The notes beneath the pieces were generated by a model. The model was not told the DNA's origin. It saw nothing but the letters and a program-made list of their open reading frames with translations, and did no database searches. This document shows, piece after piece, positions 24,290-34,041 of a DNA stretch of 64,000 nt. Every line of letters starts with the position of its first letter. Positions within the stretch are counted from its first letter, which is position 1. The DNA is from Sipunculus nudus (lineage: Eukaryota; Annelida; Sipuncula; Golfingiida; Sipunculidae): NCBI GenBank assembly GCA_026874595.1, contig CM049313.1, positions 71,046,659-71,110,658 on the forward strand, given 5' to 3'. A program made the translations under genes and the position numbers.

Positions 24290-24580
24290 CATACACACTC
24301 CTAAGAGAATTTTAGCAGATTCAAACGGGGACAATATGAGAAATGTGATAGTTTTGTCAACAGCTTTAAGCTATTAGTCAAAGACTCTGGATATCAAGTA
24401 AAATATTGTATGCTCAGAGATGCTATTGTTCATATCATGCCGCTTCTAACAAAAGTGTTTAGAAGAGGGTGATGGACTTCCTTTAGCCAAAGCCATACAT
24501 ATTGGATAAAATTATGGACTCTTTGAAAGTTTTTGGGGCAAGTATTGATGAAGACCCAAAGTCACAGTAAGAAAAACAGT
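24290..24580 (+). pseudogene. Ty3/gypsy gag relic
   Basis: One frame at about 24318-24440 reads 'CDSFVNSFKLLVKDSGYQ' then 'KYCMLRDAIVHI', and near 24470 'EGDGLPLAKAIHIG'. This is the order of capsid-end motifs in gypsy gag proteins. No nucleocapsid knuckle was found. It is short and disrupted. Confidence 0.5.
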
Positions 24581-25370
24581 GCATAGGTTCAGTGAAAAAA
24601 AAACAGTCAGTCGAGGGGGATGTCAGAAAAAGATCAAGAGACTTGTAAAGATATGTGGTAGGTGAAAGAGACAGTGATGAAAACTGGCTAGCAAATGTTA
24701 ATGGAAAGGCAAGAACTTATAAATGCAAATAGAACCTGCTGCCACCCACTCATTATTGCCATATAAGCAAAGGCCAAAATTGCATTACCGTAAAGACAAT
24801 GTTCAGTGCCGTTCACATGACAATATAAGGTTAAATAGAAATTTTACACTTACTACCCAATTTTTTTCAGCAGTTGCCACCAATATGAGGACCCAATGTA
24901 CCACTCCTGAACCTGAGCAACACCAGTGTATAAGGCTCTAATGAAAACAAGCAACAATTGACATTTTTGTTTATTAGTGCATATGCTTCATGACTTAGCA
25001 AAATGTAAGTAAATGACTTTAGATTCATATAGTATAACATATTTGTAACTCCGACAAGCAGCGATTCTGTGTCCAAGTTGCAAACTTTTGGGAAAGGGAA
25101 GCCATACTTCACCCAGTATAGGGATCATGGGCCCAAGTGCAGATGTAGAGAATGACCAAATCCTAATTCTCGTTTTAGAGCAAGAAGCCTTGGTGTCAAA
25201 GATGGAAGGTAGCCCTAAATGTGTCCGCAAACGGTGGGGGATGAGGACTTGTCGATAGGTATTGACTTCTGGAGATAGATAGCAGCTGTTAGGACTGTTT
25301 CATAAGCAAAAGGATGCCTTCAGGCAAGAAGATGACTTTGGATGTTTTGGGCAAGGCCAGGTACTAAAGC
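24581..25370. other. Degraded sequence between gag and RT relics
   Basis: Likely remains of protease and early reverse transcriptase regions, but no motif could be read with confidence. Confidence 0.3.
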
Positions 25371-25745
25371 AAGCTGGACCTTGATGCAGCATACCATTTA
25401 GAGAAGGTCGCACCTAAAGACCGACATAACATAGTGTTCACAACACCATTTGGTTTATGGGAATATGTAAATATTCCATACAGCCTCACTTATGCCCCTG
25501 TCACCTTTTGTAGTATGATGGCCCCAATGTTTTGAGAGGATATCCTGTGTATCCTTACAGTCTACTTTGACATAATTGTGTATTCCCCCATAACAGAGGA
25601 GCACATTGTTCATTTAGATGCTATATTCTAAAACCTGAAGGCACATGGACTGCAATTACAGTCAGGGAAATTTCGATTGCTGTTCAAGGAAGTAAAGTAT
25701 TTAGGACGCATTATCTCTGCAGAGGGTATAGTTACCTACCAGGAA
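25371..25745 (+). pseudogene. Ty3/gypsy reverse transcriptase relic
   Basis: A single frame reads 'SKLDLDAAYHLEKVAPKDRH' (first catalytic Asp), then 'IVFTTPFGLWEYVNIPYSLT', then 'YFDI' at 25564-25575 where the YxDD active site is expected, then 'LKAHGLQLQSGKFRLL' and 'VKYLGRIISAEG'. The frame carries three stops. The last active-site Asp has become Ile, so the protein would be inactive even without the stops. Confidence 0.7.
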
Positions 25746-26460
25746 AAGGGTACTGCTAAGCTAAAGTATGGAAGGCAGATACAGTCAAATCTACCAAATA
25801 ATCATACTATGATCACACTACCAGGGATCGTCCTGATCTGCAGATAGGCCAACAAAAGCTGTGGGAACATGTTGGGAATCCTGATCGTACATTGTGTTTA
25901 CACTGGCTGGAAATCAGTACAATCCCATTCAAAGGATCTTAAAAATATTTCCTGAAAGCCGCTAGTGACTTCATCCCGTGACACGTGTACCCGCAAATCT
26001 AATGCTCATAGGGATCATGATTCACCAATCCGCAGTCAGAATTCACCAGCTCATATCAGATAAGTATTAAAAGCCCTGTGACATCCACCCGTAATTAGAA
26101 ACCTGAAAGACTCACTAAAACCATCTAAAGTTGCGCACTTATAGGACAACTTAAATAACAGTTATTTTGGTTGCTGACCAATATCTCTTGCCTTGGTAAC
26201 TGCTCTAAATTCATTAAGCACTAAATTATTCAATGTCAAAGTATTGTTCCTTTTTGTAATGATTGGTACATTTTGTAACAGTGTACATAATTGAACAAGG
26301 TCAAAATCATCTACTTGCAAGTTGTTATTGTGAGTTTCAAGAAAATCCATCAAAGCCCTGGTTAGTTATCGCAGTATAACTAAAAGTTAACAGACAGACA
26401 GACAGACACGTCCTGTGATGGACGGGCATATAAAAGTGCATAAAAATTCGAAAATAAAAC
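25746..26460. other. No gene seen
   Basis: Mixed sequence ending in a (CAGA)n tract at 26390-26408 and 'cctgtgatggacgg', which resembles the tail of a dispersed repeat. A 63-codon minus-strand ORF (26162-26353) shows no domain. Confidence 0.3.
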
Positions 26461-26700
26461 AGGTGGCGTTACAAAATGCACATTTTTTTTAACAATAAAG
26501 GTGGCGCCAAGAGTCTGCAGGAACTAATGAAAGACACCTAGTTCAATATCCATGCAAAGAATCACGGTGATCAATGCATTAGTTGTTCAGATATTGGAGC
26601 TTTTGTATTATTTTTAGCTCAGCTGACCGTAAGTCATCTAAGATTTAGCAATCACTCTTTGTCCGTCGTCCGTCCGGTTGTCCGTTCTTACAGCAGGCAC
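26461..26700. repeat. Body B fragment joined to an inverted element tail
   Basis: 26480-26610 matches body B ('gtggcgcc', 'gagtctgcag', 'tccatgcaaagaatca'). At about 26615 it meets the conserved tail in reverse: 'tttagctcagctgaccgtaa' and then 'tttgtccgtcgtccgtcc'. The head-to-tail arrangement is reversed relative to the other copies, so this is a rearranged or chimeric copy. Confidence 0.55.
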
Positions 26701-27340
26701 ATTGTGAGGCTAATTGTAGGTAGAAAGTGACATTGTGAGCCTAATTTTCCTAGTGAGACTAGTCTCACAAGGGGGGGTTGTTCTGTGTGTACAAGTTGAC
26801 ATTGTGAGTCATTTAAACATAGTTAAGCTCACAAGGGTATGGACGATTTTTCCTTGATTTGTCCAAGTTGTACTAGTCCACATTGATGGATAAGTATTTT
26901 AGGTGGCGCCATCTTGCGGAGGCTGGATGGAGTGACAGGTCACGTGGTTAAAGCTCATAAGGTACGGTCATTTATTTAACTTGATTTCCACATTAAAATG
27001 TATGTGAATAAAAAGAATTGTTATGTTATTTGTAAATGTTTGAAGGGAACTAAAAATTTATATATCAAAAGGTAACATAAATTTTAGTATGTTGAAGTAA
27101 ACGAAATTTTCTAAGACGATGCGGAATGATTTTGGCGGGAAAATTTGCGACGTCTCTCACAGAGGGACTACTTTACGGTGCAGTGTACGGTCAAAATATT
27201 ATAACTGTTTGCTTATTTCCGTGACTCGATATAAGTTTGTTCAGATTAAGTTTTGATGTAGGCCTAGCAGATAATATGATGTTTCGAGCGAGATATTTAC
27301 AACAGAAGACGGTCGGGGTTTTTTTTTTTTTTTTTGCCGT
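26701..27340. other. No gene seen
   Basis: Contains a repeated phrase 'acattgtgag' (about 26699, 26730, 26799) and one more palindrome variant (about 26902). GC and CpG rise toward 27100-27400. Confidence 0.3.
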
Positions 27341-27358
27341 GCACTAATCGGCCCAATG

Positions 27359-27368
27359 ACGCATGCGC
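27359..27368 (+). promoter_or_regulatory. NRF1-like site upstream of a possible first exon
   Basis: 'acgcatgcgc' matches the GCATGCGC core of NRF1 sites, which often sit close to transcription starts of animal genes. It lies 17 bases before the ATG at 27385. The link to a real promoter is inferred. Confidence 0.35.
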
Positions 27369-27384
27369 AATGCCAATACTGAAA

Positions 27385-27441
27385 ATGGAGGACGAACCCA
27401 AAGCGAGGAAGCCCCGAGGCCGTGGAATTGCAAACAAAATG
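27385..27441 (+). CDS. Candidate first coding exon of a host gene
   Basis: The frame from ATG 27385 reads MEDEPKARKPRGRGIANKM and is followed at 27442 by GTAATT, a fair splice donor, leaving phase 0. 'KPRGRG' resembles the core of an AT-hook, which would fit a nuclear protein. The ATG follows an NRF1-like site and a locally CpG-richer stretch, which is unusual in this repeat-dominated window. Weak points: no matching downstream exon was recognised, the donor is not strong, and a T17 run lies just upstream. If real, the gene runs to the right through the LTR elements. It could also be chance. Confidence 0.3.
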
Positions 27442-27444
27442 GTA

Positions 27445-29505
27445 ATTATCAACATCATAGCCCGCAAGACAAGGCATAGCGTGGCTGTCTTAGTGAATAG
27501 ACAAAGAGTTTCATGAGGTCTGCTTACGGATTAGCCCTGCCTTGGGCTTTAGTATTTGCGTTTACTAATAAAATGCTTAAAATAAAACGTGATTCCATGT
27601 ACCAATAGACTTAACTCAGGGCCAGCTCTTATCACTAAAGCCCTGTAAAGTCCATATGGGGAATCCCTAGTATTTGCATATCAGGCCGTCAATCCTCATG
27701 TGAGTGGCATCGTTGCTATGAGAACGCTAAAAGCGGTCCCACAGCTCGACCCGCTTGATAACATTCGCACTGAAATCATGTTACATGGTGGCCCACACAT
27801 GGCGCTCGTGTCCTATGATATATCTCTGCTGAACGAATATTACGGGCCATGGGCCAAATGTAAGTGCATATTGTAGACACTATCACAAATAGATAAAATT
27901 CCTTCTTCCGAGATGACAAGAGCAGTTGGCAGCATTTGTCTGAACCCGTGTATTAACTGTCAAATTGCGACTCGCGAAATGTGATTGTTTCAGTCAACCG
28001 GTACATTTTGACTGCACTCATCGCGTGGTGCACCTGAATATCTCGCGCTGATTGGCTGAGCCAGAGTTTGGCCTACATTATTTTTAAACAGGCCAACTTT
28101 GAACTTGGTAGTCCGATAAACGTTTACACTGAGGCTGAGGGTTATAGTCTTTTATAAAGTCTCGCCGAACTCAAGTGACGGTCTAAAACTATAAAGACAA
28201 ATTAAGTGGAAATATTAGTAGCCAATTGGAAGCCCGGAATAGGCGATGACTGAATGAACCATGCTGGTTTTTAAAAAGGTTCTGGGAAAGACCACTCCTG
28301 ACGTCACTGGAAAAGACCTTAGTTCAGCGAGGCGGTGATGTGTGGCGCTGACCGTCCGGGACCGGCCAAGATTACCAGCCCATGAAATCAGAAGGTCAGA
28401 TAGTGGCAAATTAGTTATATGAGTTGCAGCAAGATTGCGGTACCGATACTAAATGCGACAACGCGGGAACGTTTGATTTCTCTGTCAGAAGCAACAATTA
28501 AGTCATAAATATTTCATGGACTGGGCCAGTCTATTTACGGATCAGTGCCTGTAGGTTGTGTTTCCCTAATTGGCTAACATCGCAGCAGTTTTCTGTGGGG
28601 CACGATATTGAGGAAAACGCAAAATTAATACTACTTTAAGATTTTCAACTTGCTCATAATTAATAACGGTTCATGGTATAAACATGAAACTTAAAGTATA
28701 TAATCTTTAAATGTTAACCTTTTCTATGATATGAATATTTGTAATGACATATCAGCAGTTTTCTCTGTATAAGCAGGTTAAAATACCCTTTGCCTTACGG
28801 GCCTCCCGTTGCGTATTAATCGATTCTGAATGAGTGAAATAAAGCAAAATTATCAGAATATTTTCATTTTGATGATAAAAATCGTCATCTTGATTCTGAT
28901 AGCCCATAACATTTTCTATTCGGTGGTGAAATTGTTTTTAATTAGAAGGAACTATTTTTTTGCGCATTCAATTATTTCGTGGCCGGGGTAAGTACGAAGG
29001 TTTTGAAAACTGACAGTTCAGTCGGCCAGCGTGACCGGGGAAAAGTAGAGTAAGTAGAGAATAGGTGATCTAACTTATAATGTCATAATTTCTCAAGAAT
29101 TAGCGTATAATTTAGTCAATCAAATATTTTGGGTAAATTTGTGTAACAAAATGTTTTTAAAATATCACTTTGACGGACGCTAAAGTGAATCGTATGTGAG
29201 CGATATTAAGATAAATTAAGGAGAGTGTTGACCAAAGCTTTGATTCCATGAACATGCTGTTATGAGCGATAGAAAGTTGATGAAAAATAATCATATGACT
29301 GTTTTGCAGAATAGATGGTTCTTTTACAAACAGATAGTGCAGATTCAAACATGCAGGTTAAGAATGTATTTTTTTTTTAAATTCCAAGTGCTTATTTCAT
29401 AATAATTATCTTTTGATGCGCAAAAATTCTAGTGTGTTTCTGAATATTTTTATGAACAATATCTGTATATTTTACAATTTTAGGTTTATTTTTGAAAGTG
29501 GCTAA
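27445..29505. other. Non-repetitive stretch without recognised genes
   Basis: Less repetitive than the surroundings. A full cAMP-response-type palindrome TGACGTCA lies at 28299-28306 in a GC-richer segment (28260-28410). A 64-codon minus-strand ORF there has no recognisable domain. If 27385 is a first exon, this would be its intron 1. Confidence 0.35.
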
Positions 29506-29509
29506 ACAA

Positions 29510-29700
29510 CATATACATACATACACAGACTAACACATATACACATACATATATATACACATATAATGCATGTATATATGTGTGTGTGAGTGTGTGTATA
29601 CACAAACACACAACACACACACACACACACACACACATTTTTATGCCCCCACCTTCGGAGGGGGCATTTAGTGTTAGCTTTTCCATCAGTCAGTACGTCA
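29510..29700. repeat. (CA/TG)n microsatellite and a TGCCCCC hairpin repeat
   Basis: Alternating purine-pyrimidine tracts run from 29510 to 29637. They are followed directly by a hairpin with arms 'ATGCCCCC' and 'GGGGGCAT' around 'accttcgga' (about 29643-29668). The hairpin looks like the end of a dispersed element that grew out of or next to the microsatellite. Confidence 0.7.
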
Positions 29701-29879
29701 ATCATAGAATGTTAAAGTTTATGTTAAAGTTTTTCTTAGGGCCTTTAACATTCAGAATGCTTACAGATATGCCTCTCATATCTTGTATTCACCTTAGGAA
29801 ACTGGCTCCTGCTGGAGCATATGTTTTATAAACATTTTCTTTTCTAGTTATATATACGAAGCCCACATTAGAATCTTGT

Positions 29880-30125
29880 CCTTTTTAAAACTGGGCCAGT
29901 CCAGGTTCAAGTTTGGATCTGGATTGGCCCAAATCACAATTTTAATCCAATTAAAATTTTGAAATGAACTGGTCCAGATTATAATCCTGAGTTGAAGACT
30001 TCAGGATTGAGATCTGATCTGGGTTATTTTAAACTGGGCCAGCCCAGATTAAAATTTTGATCAAGGCCTGTCAAGAAAACAGACCTGTGGTGGACTAATT
30101 TAAACTGGGCCAGCCCAGTTCTGAA
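29880..30125. repeat. Short dispersed motif 'aactgggccag' in three copies
   Basis: 'aaactgggccag' occurs at about 29888, 30031 and 30102, followed by 'tccag', 'cccag' and 'cccag'. Related broken forms lie between. It reads as a small degenerate tandem, non-coding. Confidence 0.5.
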
Positions 30126-30399
30126 CCATGAATTACTTCAATAGGCTAGCTTGACTGCAAGTTTTTTTGTTTACAGTTGATTCAAAGAGAAATTCGTTTT
30201 AACTTGTATTGCAAATTAATTTTTTATTTTATCTATATTGCAAACAGGAAGCAACCTTTAAACATGATAAAAAGAGTCTCTCTAATACATATGTGACCAT
30301 TTCAGTTTTTTCACACTTCCTCACTCAGGACTCCTGCAGGGGAGGCTTTATCTAGTTTCCATTATTATTTTATTTTTAACATTATAACAATGAGCTTAC

Positions 30400-30480
30400 T
30401 GTAGTATCCGTCCCCAGTTCCGGTACTCGGATTATTGTTATCTGTCAAAGTGCTGTGGACCCCGGTGCATGCTGGGAGCA
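30400..30480 (+). repeat. 5' LTR (81 bp, probably internally deleted)
   Basis: It starts TGTAGTATCC and ends GCTGGGAGCA, matching 34281-34360 at about 95 percent. A TGG primer-binding start follows two bases later. The 3' LTR may extend to about 34460, in which case this copy has lost about 100 bases. Confidence 0.6.
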
Positions 30481-30526
30481 TTTGGCGACGGAACGGGGTA
30501 TTATAAGTCGAAACAGACCAAGAACA

Positions 30527-30862
30527 ATGTCGACACGTGTGACGGAAGAAGCAACGTTGCCCCTAAGCGGTCTGCCCGGAATATCAGCGTTCGACGCGGT
30601 TGGTGAGCCAGCGACATTGGCTCCAAGATGGCAGCGATGGGTCACCGAGTTCAAACTCTATGTTGCTGCGACTGGAGTACGGAATGATACGCAGAAGCGA
30701 GCGCTACTGCTTCATCTTGCGGGACCAGGGGTAAGAGACATTTTCTCCACCTATAGTGTAGACGAACGTGGAAGTGATAATGATTACGGACGTGTTCTAA
30801 CATGTCTTAATGAGCATTTTAAACAAAAGACGAACATCCCGATGGCCAGACAGGCATCCTGA
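30527..30862 (+). CDS. Truncated gag (capsid N-terminal part)
   Basis: The ATG at 30527 (MSTRVTEEATLPLSGLPG...) is preferred over the in-frame ATG at 30455, because 30455 lies inside the LTR. The frame contains 'RWQRWVTEFKLYVAATGV' and 'KRALLLHLAGPGVRDIF', typical of the start of a gypsy capsid. It stops after 'KQKTNIPMARQ', where the capsid should continue. The rest of the capsid and the nucleocapsid knuckle are missing, and protease sequence follows within about 50 bases, so an internal deletion near 30855-30900 is likely. It cannot form a complete capsid. Confidence 0.65.
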   Translation: MSTRVTEEATLPLSGLPGISAFDAVGEPATLAPRWQRWVTEFKLYVAATGVRNDTQKRALLLHLAGPGVRDIFSTYSVDERGSDNDYGRVLTCLNEHFKQKTNIPMARQAS

Positions 30863-30899
30863 ACACGGATCCGTTAGAACCAATAAAAACGGTCATACC

Positions 30900-32186
30900 A
30901 TACTATCTATTATCTATTATGTACCTGTTAATGTTGTTATCGACTCAGGGTCAACATGTAACATGATTTCATCAGACACAATTGATAAAATTCAGTCTGA
31001 ATGTGACAGTAACATAAAATTGCATGTTTGTTCAGATAATGTTTATGCCTATGGTTCAGATTCACCAATGCATGTTGTAGGGAGGTGTAATTTGAATATT
31101 GTGGTAGAACAGGCGGGGACCCAGTGTGAAGCTAATTTTATTGTCGTACCTGGATCTAGGGCTACACTGTTGGGTAGAGCTACATCAGAGTATTTTGGAG
31201 TACTAAAGGTAGGTTTACATGTCAATGCAACTCATAATGCTACCAGCCCAGATTTATTGAACAAACTGAAAGAGAAGCATCCAAATGTGTTTCAGGGCTT
31301 TGGTAAACTAAAGAATTATCAGTTGAAATTACATTTAAACACAGATGTAAATCCTGTTGCCCAGCCAGTACGCAGGATTTCTTTTAGCATGAGACAGAAA
31401 GTAATTGACAAACTGGCAGAGTTGAAAAAACTGGATGTCATTGAAAAGGTTAACACCCCTACCACATGGGTTAACCCTTTGGTAACAGTAGAAAAGCCAA
31501 ATGGGGACATTCGAATATTCTTAGACATGAGGCAGGCTAATCAAGCTATTGTGAGGGAAAAACATCCTGTGCCTACTGCTGCTGAAACCTTGCGGGAAAT
31601 TTCAGATGCCCGTGTGTTTGCAAAGTTAGATTTGAACATGGCTTTTCACCAAATTGAGCTCCATCCTGATTCCCGTGATATAACCACTTTTGCTGCACCC
31701 AATGGTTTGTTTAGATATAAACGTCTACTTTTTGGGGTTAATATGGCTACAGAAAAATTCCAGCAAATAATTTGGCAACTTATTAGAGATTGTCCAGGGG
31801 CACAAAACATGCATGATGACATTCGTGTGGTTGGTGAAAATGAGAACCAGCTATACGAGAGAGTAGAAAACGTAGTTCGCAAACTAGATGACCATGGTTT
31901 AACGCTTAACCTTCCCAAATGCGTTGTTGGTGTAGATACTATGGTATTCATGGGTGATACACTCACGTCTGATGGGCTGAAAGTTTCTGATGACAAAGTC
32001 AGGGCCTTTGTTGAGGCACCACGCCCGGTTAACAAGTCGGAGCTCCGGAGTTTTTTGGGGCTATCTCAGTTTTGTTCCAAATTCGTAGCCGGGTTTGCCA
32101 CAATATCTGGTCGGCTGTGGGATTTGACCCGCAATAAAGCAATTTGGAAATGGGGGAGCGCGAAGAATTTGCGTTTGAAGAAATGA
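30900..32186 (+). CDS. pol: Protease and reverse transcriptase (pol, first part)
   Basis: The open frame begins before 30900; the ATG at 30810 is only a frame boundary. Protease is marked by 'VVIDSGSTCNMIS' with the DSG active site near 30935. Reverse transcriptase follows: 'LDMRQANQAIVREKHPVP' (31530), 'FAKLDLNMAFHQIEL' with the first Asp (31620), and the active site M-H-D-D at 31809-31820, which keeps both Asp residues. The thumb follows, with 'ELRSFLGLSQFCSKFV'. The frame is lost at a GGGGG run (32152-32156), where the next frame carries on in register. The enzyme copies element RNA into DNA. Catalytic residues are intact. Confidence 0.8.
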   Translation: MLSIIYYVPVNVVIDSGSTCNMISSDTIDKIQSECDSNIKLHVCSDNVYAYGSDSPMHVVGRCNLNIVVEQAGTQCEANFIVVPGSRATLLGRATSEYFGVLKVGLHVNATHNATSPDLLNKLKEKHPNVFQGFGKLKNYQLKLHLNTDVNPVAQPVRRISFSMRQKVIDKLAELKKLDVIEKVNTPTTWVNPLVTVEKPNGDIRIFLDMRQANQAIVREKHPVPTAAETLREISDARVFAKLDLNMAFHQIELHPDSRDITTFAAPNGLFRYKRLLFGVNMATEKFQQIIWQLIRDCPGAQNMHDDIRVVGENENQLYERVENVVRKLDDHGLTLNLPKCVVGVDTMVFMGDTLTSDGLKVSDDKVRAFVEAPRPVNKSELRSFLGLSQFCSKFVAGFATISGRLWDLTRNKAIWKWGSAKNLRLKK

Positions 32187-32446
32187 AGAGGCGGCTTACC
32201 TCAGCCCCCGTGATGGCATATTTCAAACACGACGCTAAAACTAGAATAATTACAGATGCCTCGCCGATTGGTTTAGGGGCAATCCTAGAACAAAAACAAA
32301 GTGATGATCAGTACAGGCCAGTATATTATGCCAGCCGTAAACTGACTGATGTTGAGCAGCGTAACTCTCAGTTTGAAAGAGAGGCTCTTGCGGTAAAATG
32401 GGCTTGTGAGAAGTTTAGAAGTTTTTCTTGTATCTCAGTGGTATAG
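32144..32446 (+). CDS. RNase H, first half (frame-shifted)
   Basis: It continues pol after the GGGGG shift: 'EFAFEEMKRRLTSAPVMAYF', 'TDASPIGLGAILEQ' with the first catalytic Asp, and 'RNSQFEREALAVKWACEKF' with the Glu. The frame is lost at TTTTT (32422-32426) and resumes in the next ORF. The start here is a frame boundary, not a true initiator. Confidence 0.75.
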   Translation: MEMGEREEFAFEEMKRRLTSAPVMAYFKHDAKTRIITDASPIGLGAILEQKQSDDQYRPVYYASRKLTDVEQRNSQFEREALAVKWACEKFRSFSCISVV

Positions 32447-33153
32447 AGTTCGAAATATGCACTGATCACAAGCCACTGTTGCATGTTTTCAGTCCACGTT
32501 CCAAACCGCCATCCGCGCGCATTGAAAGATGGTTACTTTATTTACAGCAATTTACATTTCATTTGTTGCATGTACCTGGCAAGCACAATTATGCAGATGT
32601 GCTGAGCAGACTGCCAGTACATGACACTACTCGTGAGTCAGATGGCCATACAGAGTTATTTGCATACACCGTTGTTACGGATTCCGTACCGGTAACTCTT
32701 ACTTTAAAGGCAATAGAAAATGCCTCTGTAGCTGACGAAACGCTTCAAACCGTGAAAAATTGTATAAAAAACAGTGATTGGTCAAAGCTCTCTGGTACAA
32801 TTTATAAAGCCGTTAAAGATGAATTATGGATATATGGGGACTTAATCATGCGTGGTAGTCGAATCGTTATGCCGGAGGAGTTGTGGGAACAGACTATTTC
32901 ATTGGCTCACGAGGGCCATCAGGGCATGGTCCGTACAAAATCTAGACTTCGGAGCAAAGTATGGTGGCCCAATATGGACAAGCAAGTAGAAAAACGAATT
33001 CAGTCTTGCCACCCCTGCCAACTGGTAGGCACACGACCAAAGCAGGAACCCATGATATCGACTACATTACCTAGTGGTCCTTGGTCAGAATTGGCTGTAG
33101 ACTTATTAGAAATTCCAGGGGGGGGGGGGGAATCACCTATTGGTGGTTATTGA
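32428..33153 (+). CDS. RNase H end and integrase zinc-binding domain
   Basis: It opens with 'CTDHKPLLHVF' and 'HNYADVLSRLP', the last RNase H motifs. The HHCC integrase domain follows: 'HEGHQGMVRTKSRLRSKVWW', then 'CHPCQ'. The first integrase core Asp is in 'SELAVDLLEIPGG'. The frame breaks in a run of 13 G (33118-33130). The integrase core continues immediately in the next frame. Confidence 0.75.
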   Translation: MYLSGIEFEICTDHKPLLHVFSPRSKPPSARIERWLLYLQQFTFHLLHVPGKHNYADVLSRLPVHDTTRESDGHTELFAYTVVTDSVPVTLTLKAIENASVADETLQTVKNCIKNSDWSKLSGTIYKAVKDELWIYGDLIMRGSRIVMPEELWEQTISLAHEGHQGMVRTKSRLRSKVWWPNMDKQVEKRIQSCHPCQLVGTRPKQEPMISTTLPSGPWSELAVDLLEIPGGGGESPIGGY

Positions 33154-33721
33154 CTATTTCTCGCGTTGGCCTGAAGTAGTTCTCTTGAGGAAAACTTGTG
33201 CATCTCGTGTAATACATTGCATGGAGGCTATGTTTAGAACCCATGGCCTTCCAGATACAATAAGGAGTGACAACAGTCCGCCATTTGCTTCCCGTGAATT
33301 TGAAAGTTTCCGAGAGTTCCTAGGTATAGCTCATAAGAAAGGTATTCCATATTGGCCTCAAAGCAATGGTGAGGTAGAAAGGTACAATAAAACTGTTCTG
33401 AAAGTTGTCAGAATAGCCCAGCTTGAAGGGAAAGATTTGAAAAGGGCATTAGAGGAATTCCTCTTCCATTATCGTACAACACCCCACACTGTAACAGGGA
33501 TTTCACCTGGGGAACTTTTGATGGGTAGAAAATTGAAAGATAAATTGCCCAAGTTAGTTATACCAGAAGATAGAATCACTGAAGCTGATTGGCAGATTCT
33601 ACTGAGAGATTGGGATGCACATAGAAAGTTGAGACAGAAAGAATATGCAGATTTGCACAGATCAGCTGTTAGCAGTAATATTGATGAAGGTGATTTGGTG
33701 TTACTGGGGCAGAGAAAATAA
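33140..33721 (+). CDS. Integrase catalytic core and linker
   Basis: It starts 'VVIDYFSRWPEVVLL'. The second catalytic Asp is in 'TIRSDNSPPFASREF' and the Glu in 'PQSNGEVERYNKTV'. 'LFHYRTTPHTVTGISPGELL' follows, as usual for gypsy integrases. The frame ends in 'EGDLVLLGQRK'. A shift at an A-rich run leads to the next ORF. This is the enzyme that inserts the element DNA. Confidence 0.75.
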   Translation: MVVIDYFSRWPEVVLLRKTCASRVIHCMEAMFRTHGLPDTIRSDNSPPFASREFESFREFLGIAHKKGIPYWPQSNGEVERYNKTVLKVVRIAQLEGKDLKRALEEFLFHYRTTPHTVTGISPGELLMGRKLKDKLPKLVIPEDRITEADWQILLRDWDAHRKLRQKEYADLHRSAVSSNIDEGDLVLLGQRK

Positions 33722-33747
33722 ATTGTCACCTACTTATACCATATAGA

Positions 33748-34041
33748 GTGGTAGAGAAGGAAGACAAAGCAGTTGTGATAGGAAGCACGACTGGTGTAAG
33801 GAAGATGAGAAGTACAGGACATTTAAATAAGTATTTTATGCCAAATAATAACTCCAACACAAACACTGTAGAGAATACAGATGTAGACAGCAATGATGAT
33901 GTTTTTATCCAGAATGATATTGGAAAAGTTTTACCGGATACCAGTGAGCCTGATATATGTAATGAAGGTTTACAAACTGCGCTAAGGAGATCTACAAAAG
34001 TTAGAGAGAAATCAGCTTGGATGAAAGATTTTATTCAATGA
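33748..34041 (+). CDS. Integrase C-terminal tail
   Basis: 'VVEKEDKAVVIGSTTGVRKM' then 'HLNKYFM' is the small beta-barrel-like end of the integrase. An Asn/Asp-rich linker and a closing 'VREKSAWMKDFIQ' follow, of the type that ends pol in this group of elements. It is out of frame with the core because of small shifts at 33718-33745. Confidence 0.6.
   Translation: MVEKEDKAVVIGSTTGVRKMRSTGHLNKYFMPNNNSNTNTVENTDVDSNDDVFIQNDIGKVLPDTSEPDICNEGLQTALRRSTKVREKSAWMKDFIQ

Noticed and set aside
28215-28409. 64-codon minus-strand ORF in a GC-richer segment
   Set aside because: No domain and no splice context. Only the CRE-type palindrome nearby is noted.
29486-29705. Val/Cys-rich ORFs
   Set aside because: Translation of the CA/TG microsatellite.
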